Assembly (NCBI RefSeq): GCF_043557345.1
Contig: NZ_JBIFFV010000001.1
Coordinates: forward strand, 620,001 to 684,000
Source: Sulfitobacter sp043557345
Lineage (GTDB): Bacteria; Pseudomonadota; Alphaproteobacteria; Rhodobacterales; Rhodobacteraceae
Direction: 5' to 3'
DNA: 64,000 nucleotides
Shown: positions 1-8,778 of the stretch, piece after piece
Layout of the letters: every line of letters starts with the position of its first letter
How positions within the stretch are numbered: the first letter of the stretch is position 1
Notes under the pieces: generated by a model
The model's database searches: none
Told to the model about the DNA's origin: nothing
Seen by the model: only the letters and a program-made list of their open reading frames with translations
Translations under genes and position numbers: made by a program

Positions 1-1086
1 GCCTTTAACCGCTGGCAGCAGGCCCGGGGGCAGGCGCTGGCGCAGCAGGTGAAGTCGACCGACGTGGGCGGCACTTTCACCGCGATGACCAAGACGCTGC
101 GGTTGTTTCTGCAATCCGCCATGCTGGGCCTCGGCGCTTGGCTTGTCTTAAAAAACCAGATGACGCCGGGCGCGATGATCGCAGGCTCGATCCTATTGGG
201 TCGGGCGCTGGCCCCGGTGGAACTGGCGTTGAACCAATGGCCCGTGGTGCAGCGGGGCCGGGCCGGTTGGGCCAATCTGGCGCAGCTTTTGGGTGCGGTA
301 GGGGAGGAGCCTGCGCGCACGGCCCTGCCACAGCCAAAGGCGAAACTGGCTGCCAAGGCGCTGACCGTCGTGGCACCGGGTGAGAAACAGGCGGCGCTCA
401 AGTCGATCAACTTCACCGTAGAGCCGGGGCAGGCGGTCGACGTGATCGGCCCCTCGGGGGCGGGGAAATCGACCTTGGCCCGCACACTCACCGGGGTTTG
501 GCCGCCTGCGGGCGGGTCTATCCGCCTCGACGGGGCCGCGCTTGAGCATTACGGGAGCGAGACTTTGGGGCGGCATATCGGATATCTGCCGCAGCGCGTT
601 CAACTGTTCGACGGCACCATTGCCGAAAATATCGCCCGCCTCTCCCCCGAGCCCGATGACGCCAAAGTGGTCAAGGCGGCCAAAATGGCGGCGGCCCATG
701 AGATGATCCTTGAATTCCCGCAGGGCTATGACACGCCCATCCGCGCGGGGCAGGTGCGGCTTTCGGGCGGGCAGATGCAGCGGATCGGGCTGGCGCGGGC
801 GCTTTATGATGACCCGGTGATCGTCGTGCTGGATGAGCCGAACTCGAACCTCGACAACACCGGCTCGCAGGCGCTGAACCACGCGATCCGGCAGATGAAG
901 GCCAGCGGGCGGTCGGTGCTGATCATGGCGCATCGCCCGGCGGCCATTCAGGAATGCGACACGCTGCTGGTGCTGGATAACGGCATGCGCAAAGCCTTTG
1001 GCCCCAAGGATGAGGTGCTGGCCGGGATGGTGCAAAACCACCGCGAGATTCAGAAAGCGCCCGCGCGCTCGGGGGGCGTGGTATGA
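1..1086 (+). CDS. Type I secretion ABC exporter, ATPase/permease subunit (5' end outside window)
   Basis: The last 361 residues of an ABC exporter of the HlyB/PrtD class; the start lies left of the window. Such proteins drive one-step export of a protein through a fusion protein and an outer-membrane channel. What remains is the final membrane segments and a complete nucleotide-binding domain: Walker A (GPSGAGKS), signature LSGGQ, Walker B (VIVVLDEP) and the H-loop histidine in MAHR. The stop overlaps the ATG of the next gene, a HlyD-type fusion protein, by four bases, which fits a secretion operon. No substrate gene is visible; it may lie upstream. A lipid or peptide exporter is a less likely alternative given the partner. 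Confidence 0.9.
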   Translation, partial: AFNRWQQARGQALAQQVKSTDVGGTFTAMTKTLRLFLQSAMLGLGAWLVLKNQMTPGAMIAGSILLGRALAPVELALNQWPVVQRGRAGWANLAQLLGAVGEEPARTALPQPKAKLAAKALTVVAPGEKQAALKSINFTVEPGQAVDVIGPSGAGKSTLARTLTGVWPPAGGSIRLDGAALEHYGSETLGRHIGYLPQRVQLFDGTIAENIARLSPEPDDAKVVKAAKMAAAHEMILEFPQGYDTPIRAGQVRLSGGQMQRIGLARALYDDPVIVVLDEPNSNLDNTGSQALNHAIRQMKASGRSVLIMAHRPAAIQECDTLLVLDNGMRKAFGPKDEVLAGMVQNHREIQKAPARSGGVV

Positions 1087-2393
1087 GCGGTCGCGAGGAC
1101 AAAGACTGGTCGGCGAGGCGGCCCTTGATCCTTGGCTTCATCGGGCTGCTCCTGCTCTTCGGCGGTTTCGGCACTTGGGCGGTGACCAGCCAAATCGCCG
1201 GGGCGGTCGTGGCTTCGGGCCGGATCGAAGTCGACCGCAACCGGCAGATCGTCCAGCATGAGACCGGCGGCGTGGTGGCCGACATCCTTGTGGATGAGGG
1301 CGACAGCGTCGCTGCCGGGGATGTGCTGCTGCGGCTGGATGCGGAGCAGTTGACCTCGCAATTGGCCATTGTCGAAGGGCAGCTTTACGAGCTTATGGCC
1401 CGCCGCGGACGGCTGGAGGCGCAGCGCGACGAGGTCGAGACCGTCACCTTCGACGAAGAGTTGCTGACCGCCGGGACGGCGAACCCCGATGTGCAGGAAC
1501 TCGTGGACGGGCAGCGCAACCTTTTTGACGCGCGCCGGGTCAGCGTGGCGCAAGAGCTTGAGCAATTGGGCAAGCGCCGGGCGCAGATCAACGCGCAAAT
1601 TCGCGGGGTCGATGCGCAGGAGGCCGCGCTATCGCGTCAGTTGGAGCTGATCGAAGAGGAATTGGCCAATCAGCAGTCACTGCTGGACCGGGGGCTGACG
1701 CAGGCCTCCGCCGTGCTCACCCTGATGCGCGAACAGGCCCGGCTGCGCGGCCAGATCGGAGAGCTTTCGGCGCAAAAGGCGCAGTCGCAAGAGCGTGTGA
1801 CAGAGATCGACATCGAACGGCTGAAATTGCGCTCCGCCGGGCGGGAAGAGGCGATCACCCAATTGCGCGATCTGCGCTATCGTGAGTTGGAGATGGCCGA
1901 ACAACGCCGCGCGCTCAGGGCCGAGATTGACCGCCTTGATATTCGCGCGCCGGTGTCGGGGGTGATCTATGGCATGCAGGTGCAGACCCCCCGCTCGGTT
2001 GTCCGCGCGGCGGAGCCGCTGATGTATCTCGTCCCGCAGGACCGTCCGCTGATCATCGCCTCGCAGGTGCAGACCATTCACATTGATCAGGTCGCCGTGG
2101 GCCAAGAGGTGAACCTGCGTCTTTCGGCGCTGAACCAGCGCACCACGCCGGAACTGGTGGGCAAGGTATTGCAGGTCTCCGCCGACTCCATCGAGGATGA
2201 CGCCACCGGTCAGAGCTATTACCGGGCCGAGATTGCGCTGAACCCCGGTGAGACGGATAAGCTGGAGGCGGGCACCATCCTCCTCCCCGGCATGCCGGTC
2301 GAGGCCTTCATCCGCACCGGAGAGCGCTCTCCCATGGCCTATTTGCTGAAACCGATGGCCGACTATTTCGCCCGCGCCTTCCGCGAAAGCTGA
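1083..2393 (+). CDS. HlyD-family membrane fusion protein of type I secretion
   Basis: A periplasmic adaptor of 436 residues linking the inner-membrane ABC exporter to an outer-membrane channel. One N-terminal membrane helix spans about residues 14-36. A lipoyl-like half motif follows around residues 58-85 (VQHETGGVVADI region), then a long Glu/Gln/Arg-rich coiled coil from about residue 90 to 275, and a C-terminal beta-barrel region with the second lipoyl half (RAPVSGVIYG). This order is standard for HlyD/PrtE proteins. Its start overlaps the exporter stop, so the two are probably translationally coupled. No TolC-type gene follows; the channel is presumably encoded elsewhere. Confidence 0.93.
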   Translation: MSGREDKDWSARRPLILGFIGLLLLFGGFGTWAVTSQIAGAVVASGRIEVDRNRQIVQHETGGVVADILVDEGDSVAAGDVLLRLDAEQLTSQLAIVEGQLYELMARRGRLEAQRDEVETVTFDEELLTAGTANPDVQELVDGQRNLFDARRVSVAQELEQLGKRRAQINAQIRGVDAQEAALSRQLELIEEELANQQSLLDRGLTQASAVLTLMREQARLRGQIGELSAQKAQSQERVTEIDIERLKLRSAGREEAITQLRDLRYRELEMAEQRRALRAEIDRLDIRAPVSGVIYGMQVQTPRSVVRAAEPLMYLVPQDRPLIIASQVQTIHIDQVAVGQEVNLRLSALNQRTTPELVGKVLQVSADSIEDDATGQSYYRAEIALNPGETDKLEAGTILLPGMPVEAFIRTGERSPMAYLLKPMADYFARAFRES

Positions 2394-2477
2394 GGCGGGG
2401 CAGGTGGCAAAGGGGCTTTCCCTTGGCGCGGCTGGCGGTTAGCGTCCGCCCAGAACCGCAACCAAAGGAAGCCCGTC

Positions 2478-2936
2478 ATGTCCCTGACCGCCCGCCTTGC
2501 CGATCTCGGCATCACCCTGCCCGACGCGCCCGCGCCCGCCGCGAACTACGTGCCCTTCGTGGTCACCGGCAATACCGTCTATGTCTCGGGCCAGATCTCC
2601 AACGGGCCGGATGGGTTGATCACGGGGCGTTTGGGCGCCGATATGGATGTCGACGCCGGTGCCGCCGCCGCGCGCAGCTGCGCGCTGAGCCTTCTGGCGC
2701 AGGTCCGCGCCGCCTGTGATGGCGATCTGGACCGGCTCAAGCGTGTGGTGAAACTGACCGGCTTCGTGAATTCCACTGCCGATTTCACCGACCAGCCAAA
2801 GGTGATCAACGGCGCCTCCGATTTCATGGTTGAGGCCTTGGGCGACGCAGGCCGTCACGCCCGCTCTGCGGTCTCTGCCGCGTCGCTGCCGCTGGGTGTC
2901 GCCGTCGAAATCGAAGGCATCTTTGAAATCGAATGA
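2478..2936 (+). CDS. RidA/YjgF-family protein (YjgF_endoribonuc subfamily)
   Basis: A 152-residue protein of the YjgF/RidA superfamily. Classical RidA proteins hydrolyse reactive enamine/imine intermediates made by PLP enzymes. This one belongs to the longer, 150-residue subfamily: it has the NTVYVSGQI stretch near residue 33 and the C-terminal GRHARSAVSAASLPLG block, whose arginine corresponds to the substrate-binding arginine region. The activity of this longer subfamily is less well established, so the exact reaction is open. A purine-rich site (aaaggaag) precedes the ATG. Its stop overlaps the start of the phosphodiesterase gene by four bases. Confidence 0.88.
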   Translation: MSLTARLADLGITLPDAPAPAANYVPFVVTGNTVYVSGQISNGPDGLITGRLGADMDVDAGAAAARSCALSLLAQVRAACDGDLDRLKRVVKLTGFVNSTADFTDQPKVINGASDFMVEALGDAGRHARSAVSAASLPLGVAVEIEGIFEIE

Positions 2937-3694
2937 CCCTTCCTGCCGCCTTTTTGAACATTCCGCTGGCGCATCGCGCGTTGCATGACCTCGCCGCTGG
3001 ACGGCCCGAGAACAGCCGCGCCGCCGTGCGCGCGGCTGTCGATGCGGGCCTGGGCATCGAGATCGACCTGCAACTCAGCGCCGATGGCAAGCCGATGGTG
3101 TTCCACGATTACGGGTTGGAGCGGCTGACGGCAGAGCGGGGCGCGGTTCGGATGCGCGACGCAAGGGCCCTTGCCGCGATCCCGCTGAAGGGTGGCGATG
3201 AGGGCATCCCGACGCTTGAGGAAATCCTCGACCTCGTTGCCGGGCGCGTGCCGCTCTTGGTGGAGTTCAAGGATCAGGACGGTGCCATGGGGCCGGATGT
3301 CGGTGCGCTTGAGGCCGCCGCGGCGGAACTCCTTGGCCGTTATCGGGGTGATCTGGCGGTCATGTCCTTCAACCCGCATTCGGTGCGCGCGCTGGCCCGG
3401 CTTTTGCCCGAGGTGCCGCGCGGTCTGACCACCAGCGCCTATCGCCCCGATGAATGGCCGCTGCCCGCCGCGACCTGCGACCGGCTGCGCGAGATTGCCG
3501 ATTACGCCGACAGCGGGTCTTGTTTCATCAGCCATGAGGCCGACGATCTGGACCGCCCGCGCGTGGCGGAACTCAAGGCCGAAGGGGCGGCGGTGCTCTG
3601 CTGGACGATCCGCAGCCAAGCGGAGGAAGAGGTCGCGCGTCAGGTGGCGCAGAACGTGACCTTCGAGGATTATCTGCCGCGCCCGCGCCCTTGA
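2933..3694 (+). CDS. Glycerophosphodiester phosphodiesterase family protein
   Basis: A 253-residue GDPD-fold enzyme, expected to hydrolyse glycerophosphodiesters to glycerol-3-phosphate and an alcohol. The family's metal and catalytic residues are visible: the N-terminal histidine in AHRALHD, the glutamate/aspartate in IEIDLQL, the histidine in MVFHDYGLERLT and a later glutamate in VEFKDQDG. There is no signal peptide, so the protein is probably cytoplasmic like UgpQ. It overlaps the RidA-like gene (ATGA). No ugp transporter genes are adjacent, so a role in phosphate scavenging cannot be read from context. Confidence 0.9.
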   Translation: MTLPAAFLNIPLAHRALHDLAAGRPENSRAAVRAAVDAGLGIEIDLQLSADGKPMVFHDYGLERLTAERGAVRMRDARALAAIPLKGGDEGIPTLEEILDLVAGRVPLLVEFKDQDGAMGPDVGALEAAAAELLGRYRGDLAVMSFNPHSVRALARLLPEVPRGLTTSAYRPDEWPLPAATCDRLREIADYADSGSCFISHEADDLDRPRVAELKAEGAAVLCWTIRSQAEEEVARQVAQNVTFEDYLPRPRP

Positions 3695-3742
3695 TCTGCG
3701 AGGCCGAGGCCACACATAGGACGCAAGGCAGGCAAGGTTCAG

Positions 3743-4930
3743 ATGAACGCGCAGGAAATCGAGATTACCGTGGTGCCGGAATTGGCGCAGATCGGCCAAG
3801 AGGATTGGGACGCCTGCGCCTGTCCCGAGGCCGCGGATGGGGGCCGTCCGCGCGACCCTTTCACCACCTATCGCTTCCTCTCGGCGCTTGAGCGCAGCGG
3901 CTCTGTCGGCCCCGGCACCGGCTGGCAGCCGCAGTATCTGGTGGCGCGGATCGCGGGGCAAGTGATCGCCGTGGCGCCGATGTATGCCAAATCGCACAGC
4001 CAAGGCGAATATATCTTCGACCACAACTGGGCCCATGCCTATGAACGCGCGGGTGGGCGCTATTACCCGAAACTCCAGATCGCGGTGCCACATACCCCGG
4101 CCACCGGGCGGCGTTTTCTGGTGCGTCCCGGGTTCGAAGAGGCGGGCACGGCGGCGTTGGTTCAAGGCGCGGTGCAGCTGACCGACAACAACGCCCTGTC
4201 CTCGCTGCATGTGACCTTTTGCACCGAGGGCGAAGTCGCGCGGGCCGAAGAACTCGGCCTGATGAGCCGCAAAAGCCAGCAATTCCATTGGCACAACCGC
4301 GATTATGCCGATTTCGACGGGTTCCTCGCCAGCCTGTCTTCGCGCAAGCGCAAGAACATCCGCAAGGAACGCGCGCAGGCGCAGGCGTTTGGCGGCACGA
4401 TCCATACCTTCACTGGCGACGAAATCGCGCCGGAACATTGGGACGCCTTTTGGCAGTTCTATCAAGACACCGGCGCGCGGAAATGGGGTTCGCCCTATCT
4501 CACGCGGGACTTCTTTGACCATGCGCAAGAAAGCCTGCGCGGCGATATCGCTTTGGTGCTGGCCGAGCGCGACGGGCGTTGGGTGGCCGGGGCGCTCAAC
4601 TTCATCGGGCGCGAGACGCTCTTTGGCCGCTACTGGGGCTGCACCGAACACCACCCCTTTTTGCATTTCGAACTGTGCTATTATCGTGCCATGGATTTCG
4701 CCATCGCCCATGAGCTTGCCCGTGTCGAGGCGGGCGCGCAGGGCGAACACAAGCTCGCGCGGGGCTATCTGCCTTCGCCCACATGGTCGCTGCATTGGAT
4801 GCGCGACCCGGGCTTTGCCGCCGCCGTGGGGGAGTATTTGCAGGCCGAACGCGACGCCGTGGACGAGGAGATCAGCGTGCTGACCGACTACGGCCCTTTC
4901 AAAAAGACGACGATCGAGGAACAAGAATGA
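3743..4930 (+). CDS. FemAB-like / DUF482 (GNAT-fold) protein
   Basis: A 395-residue member of the family annotated as peptidogalycan biosynthesis protein (PF04339, FemAB-like). FemAB relatives transfer amino acids from aminoacyl-tRNA to peptidoglycan precursors, but bacterial DUF482 members have no proven substrate. Recognisable blocks are HNWAHAYERAGGRYYPKL near residue 95, SSRKRKNIRKER near residue 200, and the C-terminal RGYLPSPTWSLHWM followed by the conserved tail ending in TDYGPFKK. No signal peptide or membrane segment is seen. Its stop overlaps the ATG of the pterin dehydratase gene (ATGA), suggesting co-expression. Confidence 0.85.
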   Translation: MNAQEIEITVVPELAQIGQEDWDACACPEAADGGRPRDPFTTYRFLSALERSGSVGPGTGWQPQYLVARIAGQVIAVAPMYAKSHSQGEYIFDHNWAHAYERAGGRYYPKLQIAVPHTPATGRRFLVRPGFEEAGTAALVQGAVQLTDNNALSSLHVTFCTEGEVARAEELGLMSRKSQQFHWHNRDYADFDGFLASLSSRKRKNIRKERAQAQAFGGTIHTFTGDEIAPEHWDAFWQFYQDTGARKWGSPYLTRDFFDHAQESLRGDIALVLAERDGRWVAGALNFIGRETLFGRYWGCTEHHPFLHFELCYYRAMDFAIAHELARVEAGAQGEHKLARGYLPSPTWSLHWMRDPGFAAAVGEYLQAERDAVDEEISVLTDYGPFKKTTIEEQE

Positions 4931-5235
4931 CCGAGAGATTGAGCATCGAGACCCGCAAGACCCTGCTTCAGCCGCTGTTTAATACGGGCTGGGAGATGGT
5001 GGAAGGCCGGGATGCGATCCACAAGACCTTCAAGTTCAGTGATTTCGCCGATGCCTTTGGCTGGATGACAAGGGTGGCAATCTGGGCGGAAAAATGGAAT
5101 CACCATCCGGAATGGAGCAACGTTTACAACCGGGTGGAGGTGACGTTGATCACCCATGACGTGGATGGGCTCAGCTCGCTCGACGCGAAGCTGGCGCGCA
5201 AGATGGATGGTCTCTTTGGGGCCGGGAAAGACTGA
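4927..5235 (+). CDS. 4a-hydroxytetrahydrobiopterin dehydratase (pterin-4a-carbinolamine dehydratase)
   Basis: A 102-residue protein of the PCD/DCoH family, which dehydrates 4a-hydroxytetrahydrobiopterin formed by aromatic amino acid hydroxylases. The diagnostic WNHHPEWSNVYNRVEV block carries the paired histidines and the PEW motif of the active site, followed by LITHDVDGLSSLD. I place the start at the ATG overlapping the previous stop; the open frame extends further upstream, but that part is a shadow of the FemAB-like gene. No phenylalanine hydroxylase is adjacent. In bacteria lacking one, PCD may serve molybdopterin metabolism or another role, so the physiological function stays open. Confidence 0.92.
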   Translation: MTERLSIETRKTLLQPLFNTGWEMVEGRDAIHKTFKFSDFADAFGWMTRVAIWAEKWNHHPEWSNVYNRVEVTLITHDVDGLSSLDAKLARKMDGLFGAGKD

Positions 5236-5247
5236 CGGAGAGACCGG

Positions 5248-6093
5248 ATGCAAGATTTGTTTGAAACCGAGTTGTGGCAGGGCAAGACAGTCGCCGATCT
5301 GCTGACGCTGGAATTTTTGGCCAGCGCGGCGGGGTCGGTGATCGCCGCGATCGTCATTCTGCTGTTGGGCTGGATCCTGTCCACTTGGCTGCAACATCGG
5401 GTCGAGAATCTGGGCAAACGGCACAAGCATCTCGATGAGATGCTGTTCGAATTCCTCGCCTCCATCGTGCGCTATGTGGTGCTGGGGTTCACCGTTCTTT
5501 TTGTTCTCAATACCTTCGGGGTCAAGACGACATCGGTCGTGGCGGTCATTGGTGCGGCGGGTCTGGCGATTGGTCTGGCGCTGCAGGGCACCCTGTCGAA
5601 CGTGGCTGCGGGGGTCATGCTGATCCTGTTCCGCCCGATCAAGATCGGCGATTTCGTAGAAATCGCGGGCGAGATGGGGACGATCAAGCAGATCAACCTG
5701 AACTACACCGTTCTGGCCGATCTCAGCAACGTGCAGGTCATCGTGCCAAACTCCGAGGTTTGGGGCAATGTGATCACCAACTACTCAGTCAACCCCACAC
5801 GCCGGGCGGAGTGGACCTTTGGCGTGGGCTATGGGGCGAACCTCAAGACCGCCGAGGATATCATCCGCAGCACGATCATGTCGGACGAGCGGGCGCATAC
5901 GGATCCCGAGCCCTTCATTCAGGTGAACAACCTCAACGACAGTTCGGTGGATTTCCTTGTGCGGGTCTGGTGCAGCGCGGGGGATTACTTTGCCTTCAAG
6001 GCCGATATGACCCGCAAAGTCAAAGAAGCGTTGGATGAGGGCGGGGTGGATATTCCGTTCCCCACACGCACCATCGTGCAGGCGGCGGAGTAA
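5248..6093 (+). CDS. Small-conductance mechanosensitive channel, MscS family
   Basis: A 281-residue inner-membrane channel close in length to E. coli MscS, opening on membrane tension to release solutes during hypo-osmotic shock. Three membrane segments are visible: about residues 28-50, 70-92 and the pore helix near 95-125, the last with the glycine/alanine-rich pattern GLAIGLALQGTLSNVAAG. The beta-domain follows (FRPIKIGDFVEIAGEMGTI, then VIVPNSEVWGNVITNYS), with a cytoplasmic C-terminal vestibule domain. It starts 12 bases after the pterin dehydratase gene with a gagag ribosome site, so it is probably in the same transcript. Confidence 0.93.
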   Translation: MQDLFETELWQGKTVADLLTLEFLASAAGSVIAAIVILLLGWILSTWLQHRVENLGKRHKHLDEMLFEFLASIVRYVVLGFTVLFVLNTFGVKTTSVVAVIGAAGLAIGLALQGTLSNVAAGVMLILFRPIKIGDFVEIAGEMGTIKQINLNYTVLADLSNVQVIVPNSEVWGNVITNYSVNPTRRAEWTFGVGYGANLKTAEDIIRSTIMSDERAHTDPEPFIQVNNLNDSSVDFLVRVWCSAGDYFAFKADMTRKVKEALDEGGVDIPFPTRTIVQAAE

Positions 6094-6126
6094 GGCGTCT
6101 GAAGGGGCGTTGCCTGCTGAAACGAA

Positions 6127-6251
6127 GGGCATCGCCCTCCCTGGGGGGCGATGAGGGGCTTGCTGTATGGCGGGCCGGTTCACCCTAAATTGAGGTTCCG
6201 TCTGCCAGACCCTTGCAAAATCGCCCTCCGGGGGGAGGGAGGGCGATGCCC
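6127..6251. repeat. Paired GC hairpins between convergent genes (REP/BIME-like element)
   Basis: Two related stem-loops lie between the mscS-type and peroxiredoxin genes. The first has 8-base arms at 6130-6137 and 6146-6153 around an 8-base loop. The second has 10-base arms at 6220-6229 and 6238-6247 around an 8-base loop. In addition, 6127-6142 (gggcatcgccctccct) is the perfect reverse complement of 6236-6251, so the whole unit can also fold into one long-range stem. Two imperfect palindromes in opposite orientation in a convergent intergenic region is the layout of REP/BIME elements. No run of T follows, so simple terminators are less likely. Confidence 0.6.
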
Positions 6252-6315
6252 GGTGTGCCACCGGGCGGATCGTTGGAAGGGCAGCGCCTGATCCGCTCAG
6301 TCGCTGCCCGTCACT

Positions 6316-6804
6316 TTACATATTATCCAACAGCGCTTCGCCGCCGGAAATCTCGCAGGTGCCGGCGCGTTCTTCGGGCTGCCAGAGCGTGACCTTCCCG
6401 TCTTCGACCAGCATCGCATAGCGTTTGGATCGGCTCACCAGCCCGGCGCCCTCGGCGTCGAACTCCATGCCGATGGCGCGGGTGAATGCGCTGCTGGCAT
6501 CGGCGAGCATGGTGATCCCGGCCTCAGTCGCGCCGGTCGCCTCACCCCAAGCCTTCATCACGAAAGGATCGTTGCAGGAGATGCAGATCACCTCATCCAC
6601 ACCCTTGGCGTCGAACTGATCCTTGGTGCGCACGAAGCTGGGCAGATGGGCAGAGTGGCAAGTCGGCGTGAAGGCGCCCGGAACGGCAAAGATCACCACT
6701 TTGCGGCCTTTGACCTTGTCGGCCATCTGCACCGGCTCGGGCCCATCGGCGCCCATCTGAACCAGTTTCGCGTCTGGCAGTGTCGAACCTTGAGAAATCG
6801 TCAT
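6316..6804 (-). CDS. Peroxiredoxin (Prx5/type II subfamily)
   Basis: A 162-residue thiol peroxidase of the redoxin family that reduces hydrogen peroxide and organic hydroperoxides, usually with glutaredoxin or thioredoxin. The peroxidatic cysteine C49 sits in the PGAFTPTCH motif typical of Prx5; other cysteines are C74, C77 and C150. The later block WGEATGATEAGITMLAD and GMEFDAEGAGLVSRSKRY are standard for this subfamily. I chose the internal ATG (MTISQGSTLP) because it gives the family length and has a purine-rich ribosome site (aggagaggc). The longer open frame upstream has no family similarity that I can see. Confidence 0.93.
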   Translation of the reverse strand: MTISQGSTLPDAKLVQMGADGPEPVQMADKVKGRKVVIFAVPGAFTPTCHSAHLPSFVRTKDQFDAKGVDEVICISCNDPFVMKAWGEATGATEAGITMLADASSAFTRAIGMEFDAEGAGLVSRSKRYAMLVEDGKVTLWQPEERAGTCEISGGEALLDNM

Positions 6805-6892
6805 GGGATAGCCTCTCCTGTCATTGCGGTTGTCTTGGGGCCAGATATAGGCTTTGACCGCGACTGAGACCAGATCAATCGGGGGATGGCAG

Positions 6893-8098
6893 ATGCGGCA
6901 TGTGGTGGTGATCGGAGCCGGGCAGGCGGGGGCGTCATGCGTGGCAAAACTGCGCAGCGGCGGGTTCGAGGGGGAAATCACCCTCATCGGCGCCGAGCCC
7001 TGCGCCCCCTACCAACGTCCGCCCCTGTCCAAAGGCTACCTGCTGGGGGAGATGAGCCAAGAGCGTCTCTTGCTCCGACCCGAGGCATTTTACGCCGATC
7101 AGGGCATTGCGCTGAAAACCAACTGCCGCGTTACGGCGATTGATCCCGCGGCGCGGGTGCTGAGCACCTCCGACGGCCCGGTCGCCTATGACGAACTGGT
7201 GCTGACCACCGGTTCGACCCCGCGCCGCTTGCCCGCCGCGATCGGCGGGGCGCTGGAGGGTGTCTTTACCGTGCGCGATCTGGCGGATGTGGATGCCATG
7301 GCCCCGCGTTTCGTCAAGGGCGCGAAGGTGTTGATCGTCGGCGGCGGTTATATCGGGCTGGAGGCGGCGGCGGTCGCTGCCAAGCTGGGGCTCGAGGTCA
7401 CGCTGGTGGAAATGGCCGACCGGATCCTGCAACGGGTGGCCGCGCCCGAGACCAGCGATTATTTCCGCGCCCTGCACGAAAGCCATGGCGTGCGCCTGCG
7501 CGAAGGCGTGGGGCTGGAGCGGCTCTTGGGCGCGGGCCAAGTCACCGGCGCACGGCTGAGCGACGGCACAGAGATCGCCGCCGATTTCGTCATCACCGGC
7601 GTCGGCATCGCGCCCGACATCGCGCTGGCCGCCAGCGCGGGGGTCGAGATCGACAATGGCATCAAGGTCGACGCACAGGGCCGCACGAACCTGCCCGGCA
7701 TCTGGGCGGCGGGCGATTGCACCTCATTCCCCTATCGCGGCGGGCGCATCCGTCTGGAAAGCGTGCCGAACGCCATCGACCAGGCCGAGGTTGTGGCCGA
7801 AAACATCCTCGGCGCGGGCAAGGACTATATCGCCAAACCGTGGTTCTGGTCTGATCAATATGACGTGAAACTGCAAATCGCCGGGCTGAACGCAGGCTAT
7901 GACCGCGTCGTCACCCGCCGGGGCGCGGGCAGCGCGTCCTTCTGGTATTACCGCGGTGAGACCTTGCTGGCCGTCGATGCCGCGAACGATCCGCGCGGCT
8001 ATATGGTCGGCAAACGGTTGATCGAAGCGGGCAAATCGCCCGATCCCGCCTTGGTCGCGGACCCTCAGACGGACCTCAAGGCGCTGCTGCGGGCATGA
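6893..8098 (+). CDS. FAD/NAD(P)-dependent ferredoxin reductase-type oxidoreductase
   Basis: A 401-residue flavoprotein of the class that passes electrons from NAD(P)H to a ferredoxin or rubredoxin (rhodocoxin/putidaredoxin reductase type). The N-terminal FAD site is VVVIGAGQAGASC, followed by the substrate-region motif PYQRPPLSKGYL. The NAD site is VLIVGGGYIGLEAAAVAAKLG, and the second FAD motif is GIWAAGDCTSFP. The C-terminal domain with WFWSDQYDVKLQIAG is typical of these reductases. Start chosen at the ATG after a ggggga site. No ferredoxin or P450 gene is adjacent, so the electron acceptor is unknown; alkB about 30 kb away is only a distant possibility. Confidence 0.9.
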   Translation: MRHVVVIGAGQAGASCVAKLRSGGFEGEITLIGAEPCAPYQRPPLSKGYLLGEMSQERLLLRPEAFYADQGIALKTNCRVTAIDPAARVLSTSDGPVAYDELVLTTGSTPRRLPAAIGGALEGVFTVRDLADVDAMAPRFVKGAKVLIVGGGYIGLEAAAVAAKLGLEVTLVEMADRILQRVAAPETSDYFRALHESHGVRLREGVGLERLLGAGQVTGARLSDGTEIAADFVITGVGIAPDIALAASAGVEIDNGIKVDAQGRTNLPGIWAAGDCTSFPYRGGRIRLESVPNAIDQAEVVAENILGAGKDYIAKPWFWSDQYDVKLQIAGLNAGYDRVVTRRGAGSASFWYYRGETLLAVDAANDPRGYMVGKRLIEAGKSPDPALVADPQTDLKALLRA

Positions 8099-8652
8099 GG
8101 ATCATCGCCGGGAAATACCGGGGCCGCCCGCTGGCGGCACTTGGCAAGGGCGATGCCGGGGCGCATCTGCGCCCGACCTCGGACCGGGTGCGCGAAAGCC
8201 TTTTTTCGATGCTGACCCATCACGACGTGATCGAAGGTGCGCGGGTGTTGGACCTCTTTGCGGGCACCGGCGCACTTGGGTTCGAGGCGCTGTCGCGCGG
8301 GGCTGCATCGGTTTGTTTCGTCGAGAATGGCCGCACCGGGCAGCGGCTGATCGGAGAGAATATGCGCAAGCTGGACACGGCGGCGGACACCCAACTTCTG
8401 CGCCACGATGCCACGCGGCTGGGGCCGTGGACGCAGGCGGCTTTCGATCTGGTCTTTCTCGACCCGCCCTATGGCAAATCCATGGGGCAAAAGGCGCTTG
8501 GCGCGGCGGCCGAAGGCGGCTGGCTCGCCCCCGGCGCGATGGTTGTCTGGGAGGAAAGCGCCCCCATGCAGGCGCCTGAGGGATTCGCCCGGATCGACAC
8601 GCGCAAATATGGCGATACCCATGTGACCCTGCTGGTACGGGCCACCAACTAA
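8095..8652 (+). CDS. rsmD: 16S rRNA (guanine(966)-N(2))-methyltransferase RsmD
   Basis: A 185-residue SAM-dependent methyltransferase modifying G966 of 16S rRNA on the assembled small subunit. The sequence begins MRIIAGKYRGRPL, characteristic of RsmD. The SAM-binding loop is LDLFAGTGALGFEALSRGA and the catalytic motif is FLDPPYGKSMG (DPPY). Length matches the family. The start overlaps the reductase stop by four bases; there is no obvious functional link between them. Confidence 0.95.
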   Translation: MRIIAGKYRGRPLAALGKGDAGAHLRPTSDRVRESLFSMLTHHDVIEGARVLDLFAGTGALGFEALSRGAASVCFVENGRTGQRLIGENMRKLDTAADTQLLRHDATRLGPWTQAAFDLVFLDPPYGKSMGQKALGAAAEGGWLAPGAMVVWEESAPMQAPEGFARIDTRKYGDTHVTLLVRATN

Positions 8653-8778
8653 CGGGATTTCGCAGGTTCAGCCCGACTGAGGTTGCACCTTGTCTTTTCC
8701 GACCAAATAAGTCACCTATTGCGAGAAGGCCCCGCGCCCCGCGCCGGGACCATGGTGATTTTCAAGGAAGGACATCCG

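Noticed and set aside
2855..4924. 689-codon open frame on the - strand across GDPD and FemAB-like genes
   Set aside because: It crosses two real genes and a gene boundary, and has no recognisable domain.
8683..8711. TTGCAC with AATAAG as a promoter for the iron block
   Set aside because: The -10 match is poor and I could not place a convincing Irr, RirA or Fur-type box, so I did not call a promoter.
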